A stretch of DNA of 64,000 bases from Cryptomeria japonica (taxonomy: Eukaryota; Streptophyta; Pinopsida; Cupressales; Cupressaceae), in NCBI RefSeq assembly GCF_030272615.1, contig NC_081412.1, forward strand, positions 40,480,791 to 40,544,790. The letters run 5' to 3'. The notes below the pieces were generated by a model that was not told the origin of the DNA, did not search any database, and saw nothing but the letters and a program-made list of their open reading frames with translations. Below, one piece after another: positions 9,391-19,689 of the stretch. Numbering within the stretch: the stretch's first letter is position 1; every line of letters starts with the position of its first letter. A program made the translations under genes and the position numbers.

Positions 9391-10758
9391 GTAATAGATT
9401 CTGGGGCTTCATTTCATGCTACACCCCATAGAAAATATTTTCTAGATTATGTTCAAGGTGATTTTGGACAGGTATATTTGGGTGATGATGAGCCCTGTCA
9501 AATTGTTGGAAAAGGAAAGATAAAGATCAAGTTGCAGACTGGTAATGACTGGTTTCTGCAGGAGGTAAGACATGTTCCTAATTTAAGAAGAAATTTAATT
9601 TCTGCAGGGCAACTAGGTAGTGAAGGTTGCATAGTTACCTTCTCAGACAGTATGTGGAAGGTCACTAAAGGATCATTAGTAGTAGCTAAAGGTGTGAAGG
9701 TAGGCACATTATATCTGTGTACTGGTAACACTTACTCTACCTTAGCTGCTACAGATAAAGTTACTGCAGGGACAACAACAATAAATGTTGCAAGAACAGA
9801 TTCGATAATGTGGCACCATAGGCTTGGGCACATGAGTGAGAAAGGGATGAAAATCCTTCACTCCAAAAATCTATTGTCAGGACTAAAGAAGATTGATTTA
9901 GAGTTCTGTGAAAACTGTGTTTATGGTAAACAGAAAAGAGTCAGATTTCTCAAGGTTGGGAAAGAGAAGAAGAGTGAGAAGTTAGAGCTTGTACATTCAG
10001 ATGTATGGGGACCGGCTCGGGTATCATCTCTTGGTGGCTCTTGTTATTATGTTATTTTTATTGATGACTCAACTAGAAAAACATGGGTATATTTCCTAAA
10101 ACAAAAATCAGATGTTTTTGAAACTTTTAAGAAATGGAAAGCTTTGGTTGAGAATGAGACAGGAAAAAAGTTGAAGTGTCTCAGATCGGATAATGGAGGT
10201 GAGTATTGCAGCAAAGCATTTGAAGATTACTGTTCCTTAAATGGGATTCGAAAGCAGAAGATGGTTCCAGAAACTCCACAGGAAAATGGTGTGTCAGAGA
10301 GAATGAATAGGACCATCATGGAATGTGTGAGGAGCATGAGATTGCATGTTGGATTGCCCTTACATTTTTGGGCAGATGTTGTACATACTGCTGTCTATTT
10401 GATAAATAGAGGACCTTCAACCCCTTTGGATGGTGGTATTCCAGAGGAGGCATGGATTGGTAAAAAGGTAAATTATTCTTTTCTAAAAACTTTTGGTTGC
10501 GAAGCTTTTGTCCATGTTGATAAAGAAAACAGAACCAAGCTTGATGCTAAATCTCAGAAATGTACCTTCATTGGATATGGGATAGATGAATATGGCTATC
10601 GGTTATGGGATTTTGAAAATAAGAAAATAATTAGAAGTAGAGATGTTATATTCAATGAGAAGATTATGTATAAAGAACAGATGCGGGAAAAGAAGCATGA
10701 ATAGGACAAACAAGAATATGTGGTGTTGGATGAGATTCCTGAAAATGAAATGCCATAG
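9391..10758 (+). pseudogene. Copia D protease and integrase (two amber stops)
   Basis: In frame with gag. Protease: VIDSGASFHAT with the D-S-G active site at about 9397-9405. Integrase: HHCC zinc-binding part around 9810-9940 (HHRLGHM ... CENCVYGKQ), then the DDE core with D in HSDVWGP, D in LRSDNGGEY and E in ENGVSERMNRT. The longest open stretch runs 9478-10704. Stops at 10702-10704 and 10756-10758 are both TAG and the frame is unbroken across them. The order protease-integrase before reverse transcriptase is diagnostic for Copia. As written the polyprotein cannot be made without readthrough. Confidence 0.92.
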
Positions 10759-12441
10759 GTACCTGATGCTCAGCAACAACAGATTGTCCCACAAACTCCT
10801 GCAAGTGTTAGACGTTCTACGAGGACAAGTAGACCCCCTGAAAGATTTTCTCCTTCTTTGTATTCTATTTTATTAACAGATTCTGGTGAACCAGAAGAAT
10901 ATGAAGAAGCAATGCAGGTGGATGCCAAACAACAGTGGCAGCTAGGCATGAAAGAGGAGATGGACTCCCTGATGAAAAATAAGACTTGGGACTTAGTTCT
11001 TTTACCTGCAGAAAAAAGAGCCTTGCCTAACAAATGGGTTTATCGACTGAAGGAGGAGGAAGGAGGTCAAAAAAGATATATGGCCAAACTTGTGGTAAAA
11101 GGTTTTGCATAGAAAAAGGATATAGATTATGATGAAATATTTTCTCCAGCTGTAAAAATGACTTCAATTAGAACTGTACTTAGTCTTGTGGCTACAGATG
11201 ATTTACATCTTGAACAATTAGATGTCAAAATAGCTTTTCTCCATGGAGATTTGGAGGAGGAAATTTACATGTTGCAACCACAGGGATATGAGGTCAAAGG
11301 TAAAGAGAACTTGGTGTGCAAGTTGAAGAAAAGTCTGTATGGCCTAAAGCAAGCACCCAGACAATGGTATTTAAAATTTGATAGTTTCATGGCTGAACAC
11401 GGTTATCATAGATGTCATTCTGATCATTGTGTATACTTTAAGAGATTTGATAATGGCAGTTATATTATCCTATTGCTTTATGTTGATGACATGCTTGTTG
11501 CTGGGTCTAACATGCAACATATAAATGATCTTAAACAGAAATTAGCCAGGTCATTTGCTATGAAGGATTTGGGTGCAGCTAAGCAAATTCTCGGTATGAG
11601 GATTACACGGGATAGGACAAATAGAACCTTAAATTTGTCCCAAAGTGAGTATATAAAGAAGGTGTTGAAAAGATTTAACATGCAAGATGCAAAAGTAGTT
11701 AGTACACCTTTGGCTAGTCATTTCAAATTGACTAAGGAGATGTGTCCAAAGGCACAGGAAGAGGTTAATAAAATGTCTAACATCCCGTATTCATCAGCTG
11801 TTGGCAGTCTGATGTATGCAATGGTATGCACAAGGCCAGATATTGCACATGCAGTGGGAGTTGTGAGCAGGTTTATGAGTAATCCAGGTATGGAACATTG
11901 GAATGCTATGAAATGGATTCTTCGATATTTGAAAGGAACTACTACGAAGGCATTATGTTTCAAAGGATCTAATGCTGCTCTAAGTGGATTTGTTGACTCT
12001 GATCTGGCAGGTGATATTGATTCATGGAGGAGTACTACAGGGTATGTTTTTACTATAGGGGGAACTGCAGTTAGTTGGATTTCTAGGCTGCAAAAGGTTG
12101 TTGCACTTTCAACCACTGAAGCTGAGTATGTTGCTGCTACAGAAGCCAGCAAAGAGATGATTTGGTTGCAATGTTTTCTGAAGGAATTGGGTCAGACACA
12201 AGAGGATAGCCCATTGTATACTGATAGCCAGAGTGCCATTCATCTTGTGAAGAACTCTGCTTTTCATTCAAGGACAAAGCACATTCAGCTCAGGTACCAC
12301 TTCATCCGGACTATTTTGGAGGAGGGTCAGTTACGGCTTGAGAAGATTCACACAAGTGAGAATCCTGCCGATATGTTCACAAAGGCGGTTCCACAAGAGA
12401 AGCTGATTTCTTCATCAGTTTCTGTTGGCCTTCTTGATTAA
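10759..12441 (+). pseudogene. Copia D reverse transcriptase and RNase H (one amber stop)
   Basis: Continues the same frame. Reverse transcriptase begins around 10950 (WVYRLKEE) with [29 protein letters not shown] and the catalytic YVDDML at about 11480. RNase H follows with SWISRLQKVVALSTTEAEYVAA and LYTDSQSAIHL, ending ENPADMFTKAV and a natural TAA at 12439-12441. One TAG at 11110-11112 interrupts it; downstream, 11113-12438 is open for 442 codons. All four internal stops of D are TAG and none is a frameshift. Confidence 0.93.
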
Positions 12442-12521
12442 TAATTGTGGAATTTATACTAGTCAAGTCCTAGTGTTTTATCCAGCGGATGTTGCATGTA
12501 CAGTGGTATCGTGTAGTATCA

Positions 12522-12538
12522 GTCTCCAAGTGGGAGAT
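12522..12538 (+). promoter_or_regulatory. Polypurine tract region of Copia D
   Basis: The purine-rich stretch AAGTGGGAGAT lies directly before the 3' LTR start at 12539, as expected for the plus-strand primer. Confidence 0.7.
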
Positions 12539-13002
12539 TGTTGAAATGTGGCGACTAATCAGCAAAGTACTGTACACTCAGCACGTATCCTCACCGGGGT
12601 CCGGGGTCGGGCCAGGCCCCGGGTAGGGGTTCGGGGGTGGCAGCCCCCGAGAAAGAGGGGGTTCGAGGGCGGCTGCCCCCGAGAAAATTTTTTTTGCCGT
12701 TTTTTGTTGATGAAAACTGACATTGTAATAAAACCCTAAAAAAGGCCGACTTTGTTTGTTGCCCTAAAAACGCATGTTATAAGCCGCTGAGATGCTTAAG
12801 GCATTGTAAGGTTGATGTACTGTTTTTGCTGGATAATAAGAAAGATTGGACGGCTGTGTATGGTGGACGTAACCCATTCTGGGTGAACCACGTTAAATAT
12901 CTGTGTTATCTGTGTCCTGTTTTTATTTCTTTATCTTATGTATTTAAATCTACATATAATTGTTAGTTCATATTTGCTTCGGATCTGCTTGAAACCCTAA
13001 CA
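12539..13002 (+). repeat. 3' LTR of Copia D (464 bp)
   Basis: Same ends as the 5' LTR but 33 bp longer: the GC-rich hairpin unit is present twice (stems 12632-12637/12644-12649 and about 12664-12669/12676-12681) where the 5' LTR has one. Either the 3' copy gained a tandem duplication or the 5' copy lost one after insertion. Confidence 0.95.
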
Positions 13003-13208
13003 GGTTGATAGCCTGCATGTAACTGGTTAATTACCAGATGTACTTTGATGATTATATGATGATAATCGAATGGTTGTCAAAAGTTCTAAAGGAATAATAT
13101 GATCTATTTATGCAATCTTGTCATATTTTTTTGTTGCTTTCGTTGTGTTACTCTTGCTGCATAAGTCACTTGATTCTTTTTTAGAGTTTACCGGTTATGA
13201 CTACATCA
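13003..13208 (+). repeat. LTR of G copy 3, right part
   Basis: Continues the G LTR broken at 8023; 13003-13007 is the right GGTTG duplication of Copia D. It ends TACATCA at 13208 without a primer site after it, as expected for the last LTR of the array, so 13209 onward is probably the original flank. Confidence 0.65.
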
Positions 13209-14034
13209 ACTTCTATCAAAATTCTCACCTTCTAAGGATGAAGTTTTGATCAATAATGTTGAGCATTCTCCTAAAATGTGCCTCTCCCATGAGAGTATCT
13301 TAGAGAAAGTGGATGATATAATAATCACCTTCCATAATGTTACCTTACCTTCCATAAATGATACCTCTCCTATTGAAAAAGTGTTGATAGACATTCACTT
13401 ATCCTCTCCCAAACTTGGTCCTACCAATGAGGGAACATTGGTGCTAAAAGAGGTTATGAACACTTCTTTCAAAACTCTTCCTTATAAGGATGAAGCTTTT
13501 AATAATGTTGTTCATCTTTCTCCTAAGATTTACCTCCCCCATAAGGATTATTTAGTGAATTTGGATGGTATTGTCATCCCCTATAATCATTTCATTGAAT
13601 TTAGCACTAGAGATAAAGCATTAATGAGCTATGCTACTTGTTCTCCTAAATCTTGTCCTACTTATAAAGATACCTTGGAGCAAGATTATGAAATCATTAG
13701 CAATTTCCTTAATGGTCTCCCTTTTAAATATGTATTCTTGTAGAACAAAAAACCTAATCAATTCAATTCCATTCATGTTTCTATTTATGAGAAGCGTAAG
13801 TCCAAGAAACCTCCCAATATCCTAAACATTGCAAAATACATATGTGAAAGAGGTACTATGGAGAGGAAACTAGCACAAAAATATGGTATGGAAGTGCCTA
13901 ACTTTAAAAATAACAAGCAATATTCCAATGTTCTCACCTCCCTTCCTTCCACTCCTCATCCTAAGAAACATGTTGATAAGGAGCCTAATCTTGTTGAGAA
14001 ACTCCATGATATATTAGCTGAAATTTCCCTTTAG
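13201..14034 (+). pseudogene. ORF of degenerate SPK repeats, function unknown
   Basis: I do not recognise this protein. The frame is open from 13201, with the first ATG at 13276, to a stop at 14032-14034, with a single internal TAG at 13741-13743, about 277 codons. The first 150 or so residues consist of four or five degenerate units of about 40-45 residues, each with SPK followed by a K/E-D-x-L segment and a hydrophobic stretch (SPSKDEVLINN, SPKMCLSHESILEKVDDII, SPKIYLPHKDYLVNLDGIV, SPKSCPTYKDTLEQDYEII). The tail is basic (YEKRKSKKPP) with KYICERGTMERKLAQKYGM. It could be a piece of a transposable element or of a repetitive plant protein; codon-level continuity across the amber supports past coding. 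Confidence 0.45.
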
Positions 14035-15021
14035 AACTTGACATATTAGCATTTATTTCTTGTTTTATTAAGCATAAGTGATAGTGTAGACCCCTCTTTG
14101 GATGGCACCTGAGAATTATCTATGTTCCTCTTGCCATTTTTTAGAATTCCAACCTTGACTCATCTTTTGAAAGCTGATTTAGGTAGAAACTAGTATATCC
14201 TTTGGTGGTTCTTATTGATATTTAGTGCAGTTACAGGAAGGGAAGATCATAGTTTCAATCTAGGTGTGAACCTCTTTCCCTTTAATGCATTCCTCCTTCT
14301 CCCTTTTCCCCTCTCAAAATCATTAGATTAGGTCCTATTTGCACTCAGATTGATAAGGAAGTCGACCTTCTTCGCAGCCACAACCTCACTTTTGTAAGTC
14401 CCACACTTGGGAGGTTGTTTCCTTGATTAACAAGATTGATGATCAAGGTTGGTCATCAAGTGAAAACTTTTGTAGAAATATAAATGTATGTCTATTATAA
14501 AAAATCCCTCACTTTGGGTCAAAAGTATGTTATCCTTCATCAAGAATTCATTTACCTTGCAATAGGAGGAAGGTATGAATTCATTTTCTCACTTTGGTTA
14601 ATGATGTTAGTTTTGTTGAAAACATCTTCTTCGAGGTAGATGTCTTTGAGCAAATATCTCTTCCTCCTTCTCCTCCAAAGGATTTCCCTTACACTTGTTA
14701 CAAGATATCTCTTTTACAACTATCTTTTCCTTGGTTCTAAGAGTCCTATCTATTTAGCTTGGATTTATGTACATTATTGCCTAAACGATATCTCCTTGGT
14801 GTTGAAGTTGTGTATCATTGTTTCTAGATTTCTTAAAATATCAACATACCTTTAAGTTCAAGTGTTAAGAGAGGGCATACATAATTCCCTCTTTGTACTA
14901 TATTTTTTAATTTTTGTATGTCTTATGTGAGGTGTTCATTCTCAAAACTAGACCTAGCCCTTAAAGGAGATGCTTCATTCCAAAAACCAAAACAACATTT
15001 TTATATGTCTTTTATGGGATA
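14035..15021. other. Unassigned flank, no gene recognised
   Basis: AT-rich sequence between the SPK-repeat ORF and the left end of element A. I see no ORF with recognisable content, no RNA gene and no LTR ends. Confidence 0.5.
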
Positions 15022-15461
15022 TTATAGAATCAACATACAATCCTAAAGACACTAGGAGGGGGGGTGGTGTGAATCAGTGTCTAACTAGTTAACAAAATAT
15101 TTATACTTATTTAAAACTTTGCATCCCAAAACAATGTACCGGTAAATAAGAATTAATGCAGCAAATAAGAATAACAGAGAAACATAGCGAACAAACCATA
15201 ACATAAGATATTTAACAAGGAAACCCGATGTGGGAAATACCTCGATGGTATTTGTGACCCACAATATTTATTCACTATCCAATGAATAAATACTACTTAC
15301 AATGAGGGGCCTGCACTTGTAGGGAGGCCAACATCCTAGAGCACACTGCTATATAAAGAGTCACACTGACTACAAAATGGATTATCAAAATCCAATACAA
15401 TGTACTGGTTCAAAACAACATCTCTCATACCAAGTTCAATACCAGTTTAAGCTTAGTCAAT
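15022..15461 (-). repeat. 3' LTR of A-minus, distal part
   Basis: Homologous to 49803-50240 of the 5' LTR. Contains a G-run near 15057 followed by GTGAATCAGTG, and the block (15210-15262) with TTTAACAAGGAAACCC and TTTGTGACCCACAATATT shared with other LTRs here. Broken at 15461 by element B; 15457-15461 is the TCAAT duplication. Confidence 0.75.
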
Positions 15462-16943
15462 TGTAAAGTTCTACTGCCAATATCTAACAAGATGAGAAGG
15501 GGGGGGGGTGAATCATACAAACTTAATCTTCAATAAAATCAATAGATTCAACCTCGGTAACTTATACTTCAGCAATATAACCAAAAACTACTAAACATGC
15601 TAACTCATAAACACATAATCATCACAACACATATAACACTAGATTTAACATGGAAATCCAAATAGGGAAAAACCACTGTGGGATTTCAAACCCATTAAGA
15701 AATATACTCTTCTAGAGTATGCTCGGTTAAAAGCAAATCCTGTTAAAGATTACAAACACATTGCTAGATGTGACCCTATTGAAGGATTTCCCTCAAATCT
15801 ATTAGGATCTTCACTTTGTTAGAAGTGACCTTGTCAAAGGATTTCAAACATTAAATTAGAATGTTACCTTCCTAGAGGATTTACAAATAAGACTATTAGG
15901 TCCACTCGGTTAAGAGATTTTCTGTCACTTTACAAAATAATAGTAATAAAAATATATCTGCAACTTTACATCTAAAATGCTAAAGCAGATTCTTATTTAC
16001 TCAACACAGTCTAGTCATAGGACTTATCTTGTCCCTCTGTTGGGCTCCCTACTCTATTATTTAAACAGGTCTTCAAGATTTTGTACTCGGTAATCACTAT
16101 GTAGCATCCCTGTGCTTACACTTGCCCACATACAATGTTCATCAATTATTTCTTATTTATAAACAATTTGCTAACTGCTGAATCTCCTCAATCACATTTC
16201 CCATGATCAGTCATAGCCATTAGGTCTTCAATATTGACTAGGTTCAATGTATCCTTCGATCTGAAAAACATTTTACTTCACCTAGGAACTTGCATTCCAT
16301 TCTTGGAACTTGTGCTAGGTTAAGTGGTTCAATCTGTGCTGTAGATCTTGCTCCTGAATTTTCAAAGCCGTAGATCCTTAACAAATTTCTTGCACATCAT
16401 ATCAATCATTTAATCAACTCCAGCTAATCAACTTCCTTCATTAAATAACGTGTTCATTCCTTCAATGTTATCTGACATAACTCGGTTGCAACTCGGTAAA
16501 TACTAAACTTCACTCGGTAGACATTTTGCCTTCATTAACTGATATCAATAACCTTATGGTTTACCAACTAGGTTCTTTGTTCGGTGACATAGTATAGTAT
16601 TAACCTTACAATCAGTAACATATGTAGGATATCAAAACAATCTAAACATCATGATCTCATCATTGTTTAACTCGGTAATAGTTGCGCATTGAATAATTTA
16701 TTTCTCCCCTTAATCATCACATTCTTTCTGTGTCTTTTACCGACATCTTAATTCTCTTCAAATCAATCTTCTCAAGATATGGAAACATCATACTGAATCA
16801 AAATATCAATTTCTTGATATCAATGAAAAATTAATGTTATAAAGATAATTATCATCCTTCTTTAGTTATATCAATAATCTTCAAAAACCTTCTCAATACC
16901 CTCAATGAAATATCAACAATCTTGTTCTATTGAAATGCCAACA
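15462..16943 (-). repeat. 3' LTR of Copia B (1,482 bp)
   Basis: Plus-strand ends TGTAAAGTTC and GCCAACA. Pairs with 30134-31639 over its whole length. Near its left end is a run of ten G followed by TGAATCATAC. Confidence 0.9.
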
Positions 16944-17037
16944 ATCTCCCCCTCTGGCATTGATGGCAATACCAGCTTTTAAATGGTAATACCAACAAGA
17001 TATTCAAATTGATTCGGATTCAGATTGCTGTGGAGAC
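16944..17037 (-). promoter_or_regulatory. Polypurine tract and 3' leader of Copia B
   Basis: On the minus strand, GCCAGAGGGGGAGATTG runs into the LTR start TGTTGGCATTTC. The tract is nearly identical to that of the pol-less A elements (ATGCCAAAGGGGGAGATTG). Bases 17033-17037 (GAGAC) are the left duplication of Copia C. Confidence 0.75.
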
Positions 17038-17698
17038 TGTTAAATTTTGTGAGAAGGAAGAATCGAGCCAGGATCTGATGTCAGTCATAGATCACATGCA
17101 ACTCCAAGCAACGGATGATCGAAGATCAAAATAGCTAAATGAAGATAAATCTGATATGAGAGAAAAATAGAGATAAAGAAGAGAATTTAGAGAAGACTCT
17201 CACCGAGCTATCACTTGACTAGTGAAGGTGAGAGTATATTGCTTATTATATAGAAAAATAATAGCATATACAACCAAGAGGTGCATTAACTCCCACCTCC
17301 ATAAAAATTGGGAGGTTTTACCTACTACCCCATAAAAGGTGGGAGGTTTTTACCTACTTGGTAAATGTCAAAACATGTGGCATAACCTCCTTACATGAAA
17401 ACAAAAAAGGAGTTATAAGAGGTGGCACATAAGGCCAAAAGAGGGTGAGAAACCCAACTACCCCATAACCCACTTAGGAAATGACAAAATAGTGGTTATG
17501 AGAGGTGGCACAACAAGCCAAAAGAGGGTGTGTAACTCAACTACCCATGTGAGGTGGAGAGTTACACATGTAGCTAATGTATTCCGCCACGTGTCCTCAT
17601 ATTAACCACACCTAATAACCTAAGCAAGCTTAATAATATATGTGTAGGAAAAGTAAATACCCCATAACATAAGGAAAATAAAAAAACCTACACTAACA
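17038..17698 (-). repeat. 3' LTR of Copia C (661 bp)
   Basis: Plus-strand ends TGTTAAATTTTG and CACTAACA; nearly identical to 23020-23680. It contains short direct repeats of GTGGGAGG or AAGAGGTGG type. Confidence 0.95.
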
Positions 17699-17826
17699 CC
17701 CCCCCTTAAGCGTAGCTTAGGTGGGTGAAAAGATGGGTCTCGACAAATGAGGCCATGTTAGGTACCCATGTACATAAATATCCCCCCCAAAAGAAGAAGC
17801 CCCCCCATAAGAGGAATAGACCCCCC
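17699..17826 (-). promoter_or_regulatory. Polypurine tract with four G-runs, Copia C
   Basis: On the element strand four runs of six or seven G lie within 130 nt upstream of the 3' LTR (complements of C-runs at 17699-17705, about 17782-17788, 17801-17807 and 17821-17826), separated by AG-rich spacers. The run next to the LTR is the polypurine tract; the others could form a G-quadruplex or serve as extra priming sites. Confidence 0.65.
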
Positions 17827-19688
17827 TAAATAGAGAGAGAAAGAATGAAGGACTGAGAAGCCCCTCCTGAAGTAGACACCTTTTGCATCCCAAGCAAAGA
17901 TCGCAAATGAAGGAACTTGCTTTCAGTGAAAGGTTTGGTGAAGATGTCCACAATTTGCTCCGATGTAGAACAATACTTAAGATCAATGATGCCTTCCTGA
18001 ATGAGCTCCTGAATATAGTGCATATGTATCTCAATGTGTTTCATCCTCTGACGATGAACTGGATTTCTTGAGATCTATATAGCACTCTAATTATCACAAA
18101 AGATGATGGTAGGCTTTCTAACTGGAATACCAAACTCAGTAAGCATATTTTGAAGCCAAATAGCCTCAGTGGTGGCATTGACTACCCCTTGATACTCGGC
18201 CTCTGTCGATGAAAGAGCAATTGCAGACTACTTCTTGCTCGACCAACAAACTGGACCAGAACCAAGTGAGAAGCAATACCCAGAAGTAGACTTGCGATCC
18301 TGAGAATCACCTGCCCAATCTAAATTCGTATATCCTACCAAGTCAATATCCACACCTGCTACATACTGAATTTCATAATTGTGAGTACCCTGAATGTAGT
18401 GGAGGATCCGCTTAGCTGCTTTCCAATGCAACTCATGTGGCTCCTACATGAATCTAGAGACCATGCCCACAGCATAAGAAATGTCGGGTCTCATATGAGT
18501 CAAATAAATGAGGCTTCCGACAAGCTGTCGATATAAAGTGCCATCAACCAAGGGTGAAGAGCACTTAGCTTCAAGTTTGACCCCTGACAAAAATGGAGTA
18601 GGTGCAGGCTTACAATCAGCCATGTGAAATATGGAGAGCATATCAAGTGCATACTTGGGTTGTCCAAGGAAGATTCCTGAAGATGATTGAGTGATCTCAA
18701 TTCCCAAGAAGTAATGCAGAAGACCCAAGTCTAACATCAAAAATCTATCATGTAGAGCAATTTTCACTGCTTTGATGGTGAATGAGTGACTCCCTATGAG
18801 TAACAAGTCATCAACATAGAGAACCAGAAATGTGAGAGTTTCATCCTGTTGCAAAATGTATACGTTTGGATCAGAATGGCACCAAGTGAAACCAACTGTC
18901 AGAAGAAATGGGTCCATCTTGGCATACCAAGCTCGAGGAGCCTGTTTGAGGCCATAGAGAGACTTTCGAAGTCGACACACAAGTGAAGGATCCTGAACAA
19001 ACCCCTGTGGTTGCTCCATGTAGATTTCCTCCTGAAGGTCACCATGAAGAAATGCACTCTTCACATCCATCTGATGAACTTCCCAACGATGGGCTGCAGC
19101 TATAGCAAGAACAAGTCGGATGGAATTCATCTTAGCAACTGGAGCAAAAGTCTCAGAGTAATCAACCCCTGGAACTTGGGAAAAACCTTTTCCTACCAAG
19201 CGAGCCTTATACTTATCAACCGACCCATCCACTACAAATTTTGTTCGATAGATCCACTTGCATCGAACAAGTTTCCTTCCCTTAGGAAGAGGAACTAAAT
19301 CCCATGTGTGATTCCTTTCCAAGGAATTGAACTCTTCTTGCATTGCAGCATCCCACTCAAGAACACCTGAAGCTTCTCGAAAGGACTGTGGATTAGAAGC
19401 TGAAGCAATGAAGAGATGTGGAGCTTGCTGAAATTGTGACCTTGTTCTTCTAGTATCTAATGGATCACCAAGCCAATCTCCTGCTGACTCAAATGTTTGT
19501 CGAGCCCAAAGAGGCACTGAGGCTGGAGAGTCTAGGGGAGAATCATCAACCTCTAAATGATGACTATGAGAGGAATGTGAATCCTCATCATCACTGTCAC
19601 CATCTGAAGTAGGGGAAGAAGACTCCTCATCAAGATTAGGAGGATTAAGATCCTCTGAAGAATTGTCATCATAATGCAATTTCTCCAA
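17826..19688 (-). pseudogene. Copia C reverse transcriptase and RNase H (broken by ambers)
   Basis: Open block 19688-18444 begins with an acidic/Ser-rich linker and carries reverse transcriptase: WKWIYRTK-type entry, [29 protein letters not shown] and catalytic YVDDLLLIG (about 18830), followed by the thumb region to MRPDISYAVG. RNase H runs 18431-17826 (DLDWAGDSQDRKSTSGYCF, STEAEYQG, EQIVDIFTKPF). TAG codons at 18444-18446, 18228-18230, 18087-18089 and 18075-18077 interrupt it; in each case the paralogous Copia motif has Gln. No frameshift is seen within this block; one separates it from integrase near 19690. Confidence 0.9.
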
Positions 19689-19689
19689 T

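Larger units (their letters stand above)
8024..13002 (+). mobile_element. Copia element D, Tnt1/Tork-like, full length
   Basis: A complete 4,979-bp element with TG...CA LTRs (8024-8454 and 12539-13002), a tRNA-Met primer site, a single gag-pol frame in the Copia order (gag, protease, integrase, reverse transcriptase, RNase H) and a 5-bp target duplication GGTTG at 8019-8023 and 13003-13007. It sits inside a G LTR. A hand comparison of the LTRs gives about two dozen substitutions in 430 bp, nearly all transitions, plus a 33-bp length difference, so it is an old insertion. Lineage is assigned from the character of the gag and integrase and is fairly secure. Confidence 0.95.
2342..13208 (+). mobile_element. 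G array: tandem gag-protease-only Ty3 elements sharing LTRs
   Basis: Three direct LTR copies (2398-3221, 5150-5971, and 7445-13208 interrupted by Copia D) are separated by two internal regions of 1.9 and 1.5 kb. Each LTR except the last is followed by a tRNA-Met primer site and a Ty3-type gag, then an aspartic protease region and a conserved C-terminal segment ending shortly before the next LTR. No reverse transcriptase, RNase H or integrase sequence is present in either internal region. The LTR-internal-LTR-internal-LTR arrangement is what unequal recombination between LTRs yields. A fourth copy is at 61107-64000. Confidence 0.75.

Noticed and set aside
8506-12441. Programmed amber readthrough or altered genetic code in Copia D
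   Set aside because: A single stop at the gag-pol border could be regulatory, but four TAG in one frame, at positions where family motifs have W or Q, are better explained by decay.
15462-16943. Free-standing repeat unrelated to 30134-31639
   Set aside because: It pairs over its full length with 30134-31639 and the pair is bounded by TCAAT duplications, so both are LTRs of Copia B.
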